This document shows, in pieces, positions 14,001 to 23,973 of a DNA stretch of 64,000 bases; within the stretch, counting starts at the first letter, position 1, and every line of letters starts with the position of its first letter. A program made the position numbers and the translations under genes. Under the pieces are notes generated by a model, which saw nothing but the letters and a program-made list of their open reading frames with translations, was not told the DNA's origin and did not search any database. Source of the stretch: Sarcocystis neurona (Eukaryota; Apicomplexa; Conoidasida; Eucoccidiorida; Sarcocystidae); contig KL647303.1 in the NCBI GenBank assembly GCA_000727475.1, positions 969,211 through 1,033,210 of the forward strand, written 5' to 3'.

Positions 14001-17000
14001 AGTGTGTCCGCTCTGGTTCCCACGGCTATAAATGCATATAAAGATATATATATATATATATGGGAACATATATATATATATAATTCTCGCTCTCGTCTCT
14101 CTATCGTTTCACTTTCGTATACACGTACCCATTCACGATCACATACGTCCGCTTGCACATACGAATTCCTCGCCCGGTGTTTTGTCCGTGTCCCTTTCAA
14201 CTGCGTCTCAACGTGCAATCAGCCGCCGTTGCAGACCTGCACACGAGCTATTTTTGTCCTCTCTTCCTCACTTCTTTCGCTTGTACCACTCCAACAACAG
14301 GGAAGAACGGTAGAGAAGCGAGTTGGAGGAGCTAGATATTGCCCGTGTGGCCGTCCTAAGCCACCGGCAAATTGCACTCAACTTGTGAAGTAAATGCATA
14401 CACGTGGCAGGAGTATATGCGCACTCACATTACCGTACGCCCTGAGCCCTTCTCTGTGTATGTCTCGCTATGCCTCTGAATATGTAAACCTGAGATTTTT
14501 CATTCGTCTTGCATGCTTACTGCGATTGTGGGCAGCGGAAGCACCGTGAATCCTCCCAGATTCCCGTACACCTTGTGGTCTTCGTGAATGACCTGGTAGT
14601 GGAGCGGTCTGGTGTCATTGAACTTGTAGTAGGCCTGTTCCTCCGTCTCAGCTATCCAGTTGTCCAGCCTGAGTGCCCCGGGCCTGGCGGCGTCCTTCTT
14701 CACTTCGCGCCAGAGAACTGAGTTTTCTTTGTAATTGTCGAGATCAAAGTCGACCTTCCAGGAGGCGAGGTGCGCGTGCAGGGCTCCCATACGCATGGAG
14801 CCGGTGACTTGTGTGCCGTGATGTGCCTGTCTGGCTGAGAACCAGGGGACCTCCACCCCCGCGTATAACTCACCCGTGAATGCCATGGTCGCTTCAAAGA
14901 CACCGCTGGCGTGGAAGACGTAGTCAGTGATGTAGTCGTAGTTGCTGACCGTGATGATTTGTCTCAGTACGAGCACGTAGTGCGGCGCTGCGTCGCGAAG
15001 CACGCCTGCCTTCCAGTGAGACCGCAGGGGCCTGGCTTTGTCCTGCTCAAAGACGCAGAGGGACTGATCAAAGAAGAGAACAGTCGCTGTCTTGGTGCAC
15101 TCGATGCCTGGGTGCACTCGTCTCGCCGCCGCTCCCAGTCCTCCGTACCACGAGTCCATGAAGTACCAGTGCCGCTCTGCTACGCTGTAGTGCGCAAGGG
15201 CCTCGTTCACTCCCACTTCGAACGCGTAGCGCTCCCCGTTGAAACGCAAGTTCCAAATACGCAGAGACGTGTCGCGGTCGTTGGTGACTGTCATGGACCA
15301 GCCCAGGTACTCAATGGAGTAGGAAGTAGAGGACGGATTGTGCTTTATTGTGTAACGTTTTCCCTGCGGCTCTATGTGTTCTGGGCCTGCGCGATACTCC
15401 AGGCCCCCCCGGCCGCGCGGATCCGGACCCGGCCACACCCGTCCTGTGCCTGGAGAGCCACCGACTGGCGGCGCTGACAAACGGCGAGTGGGCAGCGACA
15501 CAGACGCGGAAATCGTCGGCCGCGCTCTCAACACGTCACTCGGTGACTGCAGGCCGGAGGTCGGTGAACGGATCGGCTGCTGTGCAGAGGTCTGGGCACC
15601 TGGCGGCAGCCGGCCACAACTCGGCCGGCGGGCCGGTTGTGTCTGAGGGGTCAGACGTCGAACGTCCAGCGGGCGAGACCGAAGGATCCCAGTGGGCAGC
15701 GGGCGCGAGCCGAGAAGCCCAGTCTGTGGCACTCCAGGCTCGAGACGCCGAGAAAGTGGCGAAAAATAGCCAAAGTCCGGGTTTGAGGAAGGCTTGGAAG
15801 TATCGAGAGACCCAAGAGGCGGAGGAGAAGCACCCCACAAAGAGAGCGAGTGGTTGGCAAATTCAGATGAATGCCCTTGCTGATTCTTGTTCCGCTCGGA
15901 TTCCTCATGAGGTGACCCTCGCTGCAGCATGTGCAGTACCCCAACGTCCTGCTCGTGCTGTTGCTGCTGCTGTTCTCGTTGTTGCTGTCCTCGCTTTTGC
16001 CGCTGCTTGTCTTCGTTTTGTTCTGAGGCGCTAAAAGGCGAAGATGCGCGGCTCGGTCCTTTCAGCGCTTGCTGCAGCGCTGCTGGCGAAAGCTGATCAT
16101 ATTCTCTAGAAGCGATGGCCTCCCGCAGTTCCTCCACAGATCTAAATAGGAGGCCATTCAACCAGTACGCCTTTACTTTTGTCAGCAGCTGCGCGACGTA
16201 CTCAGGACTCTCTGGCAGAAGAATGCTGGAAACCGTGTCAAATTTCCCCAGAGATGCGGGTGGGGACGCTACAAAGTAGAAAGGCAGATACAACACCTCC
16301 TGAGGATGCATTTCTCCCTTTTTGTCCGAACCGTCGTCTTTCTGGTGGAACATTACTTCTTTTACACTCTCTTGCTCATTTCTGCGCAGCTTGTCGTCGG
16401 CTTCCCGCTTTCCCTGTAGGACCGATTGTTGTTCCTGCTGCGGCTCATTTTCAAGCGGATTTGAGTCTCCCCTCCGTTGCTGGTGCGTTCTCTGCGGTAA
16501 GCCGTCTAGCTTCTCTTGCAGCTGCTTCACGAGCTCTGGGCTCGCAGAGGCCTTGAGGCCGATCCAGACTTCCTCTAAGGACCCGTCTGCGTCTTCTTTG
16601 AAGATGAATGGTCCATGCACGGCGCAGACTACTTCTTTCTCTGGGTATTTGCACATCTTCTGTCCGAAGTGAAGTCCAAACGCATCTGAAAGGAGGGCAT
16701 CTAATGTGTCTTCTTCTTCCTCAGCAAGAAGCCTTCTGCCAAACACGCCCTGCGGGTTGTATCCTCCACAGTCTGTCTCCACGGGCTTCCCAATTTCTTC
16801 GAGTTGCAGCTGCGGCCCTCGTCGATGTATAAGTCCACCTGATCCTTCTGTTGCTGCAGCGTCTGCATTTTGTGAGTCAGGCAGAGGTCCAATTTTGAAC
16901 TGCCTGAAGGCTCCCTTTCCACCGTCACAGGTCCCTGCGCGTACGCGGGCATAGCGCGGCGGGAACGCAGCGCCTTTCTCGTAATGATTGAGGATGGCCT

Positions 17001-19133
17001 CTTTGTCAGCGTAGAGGTTGACTCGATACACCCCTTCGAGTTTCAACTGCTTCTGGGTGCGCAAGAAGTCCCGCACGAGGTGTTCCTCAGCAGGTGTGAT
17101 GGGATCGAAAGGGGTGGGGTTACCTTCGGAAAGTACAGGGGGAGTAAGTGGCATTTCGCAAAACTTGCCGAAGGACGTCACTTCAAGAGCTTCGGCCCAC
17201 ATCTCTTCGTTACTCGTTTCTGCTGAGCCTGAGCGGCTGGCGCCGACGCAGTAGATCGAGTACCGTGTATTGGGAGGCACCCCGCGGATTTCGATCGTTG
17301 CTGGGGCCGCAATATCTTGAATTTCCGCCCTCGCCCCTACCCGCTTGACATCCTCCTTCTTTGGATATGCAGACCCAGACATGGCAGCTGCGCACCATAT
17401 TGTTGCAGGCGTATCGGACTTCACCTGCAAACGAAAACCACGCACAAAGGCCTCGTAGGAGGTGATGGTCAGCACCGGCACTTTGCTTGGCGTCTGCAGA
17501 TCTAGGGCCGTTGTCCGCACCTCGTCAGCGGTGGACGCATTGGAACGAGGCAATGCTCGATCCTCTGCGTAACAGAAAAGTTTGTACAAGGTGTCGGGGC
17601 TCAGGTTGGGCAGTCGCAGATGGTGCGGAACGTGCTCAGCGCCTTTAAGAATTGATATCTTAGCGCTGTCCTTGCTTTTGAACGAGCTTGCTGAAGGAGG
17701 CTGGATTGGGCTGTCAGCCGATACCGTTTCAACAGGAAGGCAGTACACTGTACACGCTTCGTCTGCGTGGAAATGCAGCGTGGCTGATGTGGTGTCGACG
17801 TCCACGTCCTCCAACGTGATGACCGGAGGTTCGTTGTCCGTAGTGACGGGTGTGCGGGAGGCCGCCACTTGCTTGTCGTCCATGTATTTGAGAGAGTGCT
17901 GTTGCTGCTTCAGCTCTTGGTGAAGCGCCTGCTGTTCCGGCGGGGATTCGGCACCTGGAGCGGCGGAGGCCGCGAGGGAGGCTGCCGCTGCTGGCTCTGC
18001 ATAGCAGTAGATGTTGTAGTCGGTGCGAGGCTGCAACACGCGGGCAGCATTTGGCTTGTTTTTTATTTCCAAGAGAACTTTCTCTCCTGGAACAGAGGTC
18101 GGATTTTGAGAACGGATGCCGTACTTCTTCAGAACCTCGACAGTGGGAGGGGGGGACGCAGATAGGGCGGCGCCGCACCACACGTAAGACTGAGGTTGTG
18201 CGACCTGCACTTCCATTCGTATGCTGTCGGTGCTTCCTTCCACGCGTGTGAGGTGCACAAGGCCGACGTTGAGTGTGTACTTCTTTTCCACTCCTTCTTC
18301 CCCGCCTACGAAGTCCTCTCCAAAAGTCTGCGTCTCGTCGAAGAAGCGAAACTCCATTTTTGATCCTGACCAGCCGTCACCGTAGCCGTCGTGGAGCACC
18401 AGCGTGTAGTCACCGTAGCGAGGCACGCAACACGGCATCCAGCTGCCACGTAGAGCGTCGTAGCTGTATCCTCTGCCTGCACACGACACGGCGCCTTCCA
18501 CATACCAGGATTTCTCCTCGCTCCAGTTTCCAGCGACGAGGCGCACCTCTCCGCAGATGTAGTCTCCTTGGTAGGCATCGCGTTTGATGTGCTCCTCGCA
18601 CCGCCCTGCAGACAACGATATATCGTCCAACGCAATGTCGCCTTTTTCGCTAAATCCGGCCAGAGCCTCGATCACCAGCTGCTGGGCTGTATGCCCGTCG
18701 GAGCGGAACTCAAAGCCCCCCTCGAGCCATTCGTCGCCGTGGTCGCCAATGCGCAACAACTGCGGCTTTCCCCAGTCGCCTGTAATGTCTTTGTCATGCT
18801 GCAAAGCGTGCATGTACATCCGCAGCGAATTGACGTCGTCTCCCCACATGTGGTAGAAGAAACGGACACAGTACAAACCTGAGGGATAGATGGCCGGGCG
18901 ACCCAGCATCGTCGCGCTCGCGCCAGCTACGAAGCCTGGAGAATCCATATAGATGTAGTGGCCCCTCTGCTGAGGACCTAGCGTGTGGTCGAAGGACGGG
19001 CCGGTGCCCGGCGTCTCCGTCGCACCCGACTCTCGCCGGAAATACAAATCCATATCCATGTGGTCTCGGTACACCATCAGGTCGCACACGTCCTCTTCGA
19101 AGTCGCACACGTAACGTGGCTCACGTTCAACAG
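10850..19133 (-). CDS. MAM domain-containing copper amine oxidase
   Basis: Copper amine oxidases oxidatively deaminate primary amines, using Cu(II) and a topaquinone made from an active-site Tyr. Spliced model: exons 19,133-14,521, 13,038-12,880 and 11,098-10,850 (stop), all phase-consistent, at least 1,670 residues. In order: a MAM domain beginning YVCDFEEDVCDL; a Cys-rich part with the DGYGDGW motif; three fibronectin-III-like Cys-containing repeats; an amine oxidase N-domain-like segment with FDPITPAEE; a Gln/Pro-rich linker (about 16,540-15,400); and the catalytic domain. Catalytic landmarks are the putative base Asp in FMDSWYGGLG, the cofactor Tyr in SNYDY (codon 14,940-14,938), the copper pair in LHAHL (about 14,778-14,770), and the third His in WHIPVIEDMP (codon 11,041-11,039). 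The protein is probably secreted or on the surface, but its signal peptide lies upstream of 19,133 and is not securely placed. Confidence 0.85.
11099..12879 (-). other. Amine oxidase intron
   Basis: Intron of 1.78 kb starting GTATGAG and ending GTTGAAG on the minus strand. It contains CATATA/TATATA microsatellites at about 12,470-12,640. No independent gene was recognised. Confidence 0.75.
12880..13038 (-). CDS. Amine oxidase penultimate exon
   Basis: Acceptor GCTGTTCAG, donor CAG|GTATGAG, 53 codons from IPNPDFELF to AVSLDRFIQ, phase 0 at both ends. It matches the position of the family's WVT..pgE...G.Y block that follows the copper HxH motif (here KYRILTTLRKEEEYHGS). Confidence 0.85.
13039..14520 (-). 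other. Amine oxidase intron
   Basis: Intron of 1.48 kb with GTAAGC donor and TTCAG acceptor. It holds a CAG tract near 13,090 and a (TA)n palindrome at 14,040-14,084. No independent gene was recognised. Confidence 0.75.
14038..14084. repeat. (TA)n palindrome
   Basis: Two (TA)n arms separated by GGGAACA can fold back on each other. It lies in an amine oxidase intron. Confidence 0.8.
14521..19133 (-). CDS. Amine oxidase large exon (MAM, FN3-like, most of catalytic domain)
   Basis: The acceptor TTTTTCCCTCTCAG precedes the codons for VEREPRYVCDFE, and the donor GCA|GTAAGC follows LPTIA. The frame stays open upstream to 19,380 and holds an ATG at 19,257, so an unspliced start (MLAVFCVF...) is possible. 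However, the residues between that ATG and the MAM domain read like translated intron. The exon enters in phase 1 and leaves in phase 0. Confidence 0.85.
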
Positions 19134-22100
19134 CTGAGAGGGAAAAAAGCGAGTGCGGCGGCGAAAAGAACGACGGGATGTCGCAGGTGTTAAGGCGACG
19201 GACGGGTAGGAGTGGAGGCGAAGATACGCGACGGAAGACACAGAAGACAGCCAGCATCACAGGGGTTGGGAGAAGAGCAGGCGGAAGAAAGAAACACGTA
19301 TGCACGTAGAATGAGAGACAAGAACCACTGCTCTCCCTAGGGAGGTATGGTAATATTAAAAAAACGAGAATCACGTACAAAGTGGCAAAAGGGAGGCGAA
19401 GCAGGAAAATGGGGACTAGCCGTGGCGAAGCGTGAGGGACCAGAAGAGGAAACTACGTATCGATGGACTTACAGCGAAGGAGAGTAAAAGAATAGAAGGA
19501 CCCAGAAGGAGGAGCAGGGATAGGCGTGGAAGAGAAGCTGGTCAGGAGGCTCTGCCCGTGATGTCGCTAAGAAAGGAAAGTCTCAAATGAGAAGACGCAC
19601 ACTTATATGTCGACAAAAAAACAAGCGAAGTCTCCCAGTGGGCGCACGGAAAAAGCAGCTGACAAACAGGCAAGAAGGCGACTGTAAGGCGCGGAGGTAT
19701 ACTTCGCTATCCCCAAGAGTTGTTGTGGTTTTACGAAAAAAGAGAGAGGAAAGGAGAAGGCCAAACGACCACGCGAGACAACGAGACACGCGTACACGCA
19801 GAGAGAAAAAGGAGGTGGCGGAAAGGACAGACTTTTGAGAAATTCGATCGCAGTTCTTGAGGAGAAAAAGAATGGGAAAAAAAGCCAGCAGAGCAAGCAG
19901 GAGCCTGTAGAGTGGGGCAGCTCAATGCGTACACGTATATGCACACCTATGTGCATCCAGGTACGCGTGGTATGGCATAGCATATTTGTGTATACATACA
20001 TATATATATATACACATATATTGCATATGCATACATATATATATATATATACATCCGTGCTGACACATGCAAGCGTATGCACACATACATTTCTTATCCG
20101 TCCAGATACGGGAAACGACACAACTTCAGTTACGTCAGGCCACAGCAGACGCTAGATGAAAGGAAGGCACATAGTATTTATGCAGGTGGGACGGGCACTT
20201 CTGCGTTTGCCTGCATACGAATATACGCGCATTTAGATTGTACGCGCTGGTGGAGAGTAGTTAGGGTTGCAAACCTGCACAGGAAAATCCCGACAAATGC
20301 TCCCACGTACATGGGCGTGTTTGACATTCCACAAGGGAACATGAGGTGTTAAATACGAAGGCCCTAGGCGTAGGTGCACACGCCTCGGTCTAGAAGTATT
20401 CTATAGCGCACCCGTGTGCGTTCGTATCGGTGCTCATGTACATATACGTGCATACACCCGCTGTAGGGTACGTACGTTGAGGGACGCACCCCTGGGGCAG
20501 CCCTTGTAAGAAGAGAGAGCCCGCGGTATCCGTGGAGGCTACGTTCACGTTCGGGGAATGTGAGGGCTCTACAAATCTTCAGAGTGTACAATCATGCACA
20601 GGTAAACGTCCACTACTCCTACATGTGCAAGTTCACGTCGAGGGACATAGGATGGGCGCACGTGTCTGTTGTGTGTATCCATTGTAAAAACCGAAGGCAT
20701 CGGCATCGAGAAGGCTAGCAGTTTGAGTGGGCGGAAAAGTTGAACAGTGCGCAGCACCTGTGTCACACGACAATGTGGACTCTCTTTTGCTATGTTGGTT
20801 AGGACCGCCTGCGCCAAACATGCTCTGGAAGTCATCGCTATGTCATAGCACGTGTGTATGTGAACTTTCGAACAATGCAGGACCAGCTTCACAAAACAAA
20901 GCCATGGCTATTTTATGAGATATTATTCCCTTGAAGCGTCCGCAGTGAGAGGAATAGGAGACGTGGCCTTTTCTCGAAGAAACAAGAAGGAAAAGCAGCG
21001 AAGGACGGACACCAAGACAAATAAAGAAACATCAGGGCCGATAAAACTGAAATAGCCGCGACGTGAAACGACGAAGTAATTGTACTTGCAGTTGGAGTGG
21101 GGAGGGTGAGTAAGGATACCCTGTTCGTAAGTGCGCAGCACGAAAATGATTGTACCCACACATACAGGAGGGCGGCCGCGACCCGAGATGTACCCAGCAA
21201 ATGCTGATATCTACGCCCATTACACGCACACATGAATCCTGTGCGCTATGTATAATTGGACACATACACAGATAACTGCATGCCTGCAAGCCCTTTATGC
21301 ACAGATTTATTCAAAGAAATATGCACAAACATATACACGAAGAACCATGTGTAAGTGATGCACGCGTGAGCAGCGAGTCAAATTCGTTTGAGTATGCGTG
21401 TTCGAATACTCGTGCCTCTCCGGCTTCAGGTGTCTTCCACGTGTAGCGTATCCGACACTGCCGCCATCAGAATGGCTATGCTGGAATAGCAAACTCCTTG
21501 TGTATGTGATCCTCCTAGGTAGTTGGCTACACAGTAGTATCCTTCCAAGCCCGCTTCCACGCCGACAGTTCTGTGATATTGACGCTTCTCGGCTGTGTAA
21601 CGTACGGGAATGTTGCTTTTTGAAAGTTGGGTTGGTAGCTGTGGTGTACGCTACGATTACGGCGTTAAGCACAACTATGCTTCGAATGCAGCATGTACAC
21701 CTCCGATGAGAGCCCGGGCTTCACTTGATTAGTGACGCTCGCTTTAATCGTCTCCTGTTCCAATGTGTCTGGTACTATAGTCTAGGTAAGCGGAACCCGA
21801 CCAATAGAAAAGTGGTTTTGATTCTACTGCCGTTAGAGCGCGCCGCGCTTCTTTTACGTGCATCACTTTTGTCGCTGTTTTCGTGTTCGTGATTTGTAGT
21901 TTGAACGAAACTACTCGCAGCATCAACTTCTCCGTAAAAGCTTCCTCGACAGGCTGGTGGTTTCTCCCGTGCTTGGATGAAAACAAATGTGATTCAGCTG
22001 AGAAGCATTGCTGGGTAGAATCGTAATCAAAGATACCATCTAGAGCAACACCGCACACTTCACCATCACTGTCATTAATATTAAAGTCAGCACCCTCTCT

Positions 22101-23124
22101 TGTTCTCCTAGTGAATTTAAGCAGTCACTGTTCCACACAAAGAATCGTAACATTAATACGCACGCACAATATATATCGAAACTGCACCGCCTACTATCAC
22201 CATCGGATTATCTTACGCCTGCCCTGCGAGTATATGTTCCTCCACAATCACTCCTACACGCCTTCACTTCTCCACGGAAGAGACTACGTCGGCGTCCGGT
22301 ATTTCTCATTACTTGTAGTGCACACTACGTGCAATCCTTATGATATGTGTCGAACATATCTACTTTTTTTCGCTGTACCAGCCCCTGGCGCGACGTAACC
22401 CTTTGCTTCGGACTTATTGTCGTGGCTTCTGCATCAACTGGAAACCCATTTTGGGCGAGAATCTGCATTGTACTACAGAGTAGTTGAGCGTTGGGCCTGA
22501 GTATGACGTCACTGCGTAGTACAGCTCCCACAGTATTTGTTCGGACCTTTCGCTGCCGCCACAAGCAGTACTAAGAATCAAGCAGTTATCACAGCTCGTC
22601 CTGCAAGTCTACCGGCTCGGAGAGCGGACGTGACGGAGAATCCTGACTCTGCCGTTGACCACAACAGTGGTAGTTCAACAGTGATAGGGAAAACGGGCCT
22701 TGTGCCTACTGCTCTGGCACGAGCTTATACTCGTCGAGAGGATGCAAAAGTTAAGAGTACGGCGTCAGCAACGAAGAATGTTCCATCGCAGCTTTCCAGT
22801 GCGGTGTGATTACCTGTTATTTTGAACAACGTGAGGGAACTCCGCGACAGATTGCTCGCTGCAACGTGGTGCTTCTGCCGCAGGCCGCATGGTGCACGCT
22901 AATAAATGGTGTGCAGCGGTTACGTGACACACTTTGCCCCAAGTAGACCACATACAACTCAAACAGGCGATAGACGGTGGATGGGAAGTGGTAGAGTCCG
23001 TGGATGTTGAAGACACCGAAGAACTCCACTTTTTCCACGCTACAAATCTGTTCACCTGACTGCTACAGAGACCTGACAAACTGATACAAAATTCACAAAA
23101 AAGCTATTAGACATGAGTTTCTCT
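19134..23124. other. Unassigned spacer upstream of the amine oxidase
   Basis: This should hold the 5' end of the amine oxidase gene. One possible small minus-strand exon lies between a pyrimidine-rich acceptor (CTTTCCTTTCTTAG, ending about 19,570) and the donor CTTCGCT|GTAAGTCC (about 19,490). It would join the large exon in phase, but it encodes no obvious signal peptide. (TA)n/CATATA repeats lie at about 19,990-20,055. Frames at 21.4-22.8 kb on both strands show no recognisable domain. Confidence 0.45.
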
Positions 23125-23973
23125 TTATACATCAGCAAACAAGAGGAAGAAACCGGAGCTCAAGCGAAGCAACGGCCAGAGTTGTATCAAGCTCAATTCG
23201 GATTTACCCAGTGAGCCAGCTTTGTAATGGAAGTCTTTGAGTTGCGGCGTTTGCTTTGGCACGGAGCGGCTGGTGGAGTAGCAGATTATGTAAGTGCCTT
23301 CTTCAGGCTGTCCCAATTCGAACACAGTCATAATGGTGTGTTCATTCTGCGGGCGAACAGAATGATCGTATGCCATCTTGCTTGAGGTTCTTATGTGTCG
23401 CGTCGCGTGTACTTGTTTCTGCCCTTCCTGGTGCTGCCCTTCGCTTGCCGTAAGTTCTTCTGGCGTGCAAGAGACAGCACTGCTGCCATCTACTAGATGC
23501 ATTAAGATAAGCCGATCCTCTTGTTCCAGCCCATACCCCGTGACCACAATGTTGCACGGTCGTTTGAATTTACAAAGAAATTTGTGGTCACTAAGGGGAG
23601 CCACCTCCAGCAGCTTTGGAAAGGAATGTCTCTTGTAGCCCTTGTCCACGATAAATGCCCTATTTCCCCCCGCTGTGGGGCAGCTTGTCTGATCCATAAG
23701 TTTCGTAGGTTCCTGCTGAAGATCCGCGTATATATACATCGCACAGTCTATGGGCGCTTGCTGCTGCTGCGGTGGCGCTGCTGCGGCTACAAAACACAGC
23801 GTAGGAACAAGATTCCTACGCTGCCACAGCCGAAGAGGAAAAGCATTTAGCAGCACCACAAGCAGTGGGACAGAACACAAACGTGTTCTTGCCAGTCTCA
23901 GCAGAAAAGAAGAACGGACGCCGCTGCAGGACCGGTGGCAGGCCCCTGGTGGCAACTGGAGACACCGAAACAT
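23125..23973 (-). CDS. Predicted secreted or membrane-anchored protein, unknown family
   Basis: An ATG-initiated frame of 282 codons with A at -3. Residues 31-46 are hydrophobic (LCSVPLLVVLLNAF) and could be a late signal sequence or signal anchor. The body contains a short Gln run, several spaced cysteines (DCAMYIY, SCPTAGG, LCKFKRPCNIVVTG, VSCTPEEL, IICYS) and a Gln/Glu-rich insert. The last 22 residues are hydrophobic without charged residues until the penultimate Asp, as in a GPI-anchor signal or a C-terminal membrane segment. A good acceptor (GTGTTTTGTAG at about 23,790) lies inside the frame, so the real gene may instead splice in just before the Gln run. I do not recognise the family. 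Confidence 0.5.
   Translation of the reverse strand: MFRCLQLPPGACHRSCSGVRSSFLLRLARTRLCSVPLLVVLLNAFPLRLWQRRNLVPTLCFVAAAAPPQQQQAPIDCAMYIYADLQQEPTKLMDQTSCPTAGGNRAFIVDKGYKRHSFPKLLEVAPLSDHKFLCKFKRPCNIVVTGYGLEQEDRLILMHLVDGSSAVSCTPEELTASEGQHQEGQKQVHATRHIRTSSKMAYDHSVRPQNEHTIMTVFELGQPEEGTYIICYSTSRSVPKQTPQLKDFHYKAGSLGKSELSLIQLWPLLRLSSGFFLLFADV

Noticed and set aside
15348..16034. Plus-strand frame of 228 codons, and neighbours
   Set aside because: Shadow of the Gln/Pro-rich linker and catalytic part of the amine oxidase.
21390..21425. Possible tRNA T-arm (GAGTATGCGTGTTCGAATACTC)
   Set aside because: The loop is too long for a T-arm, and no acceptor, D or anticodon arms could be found around it.
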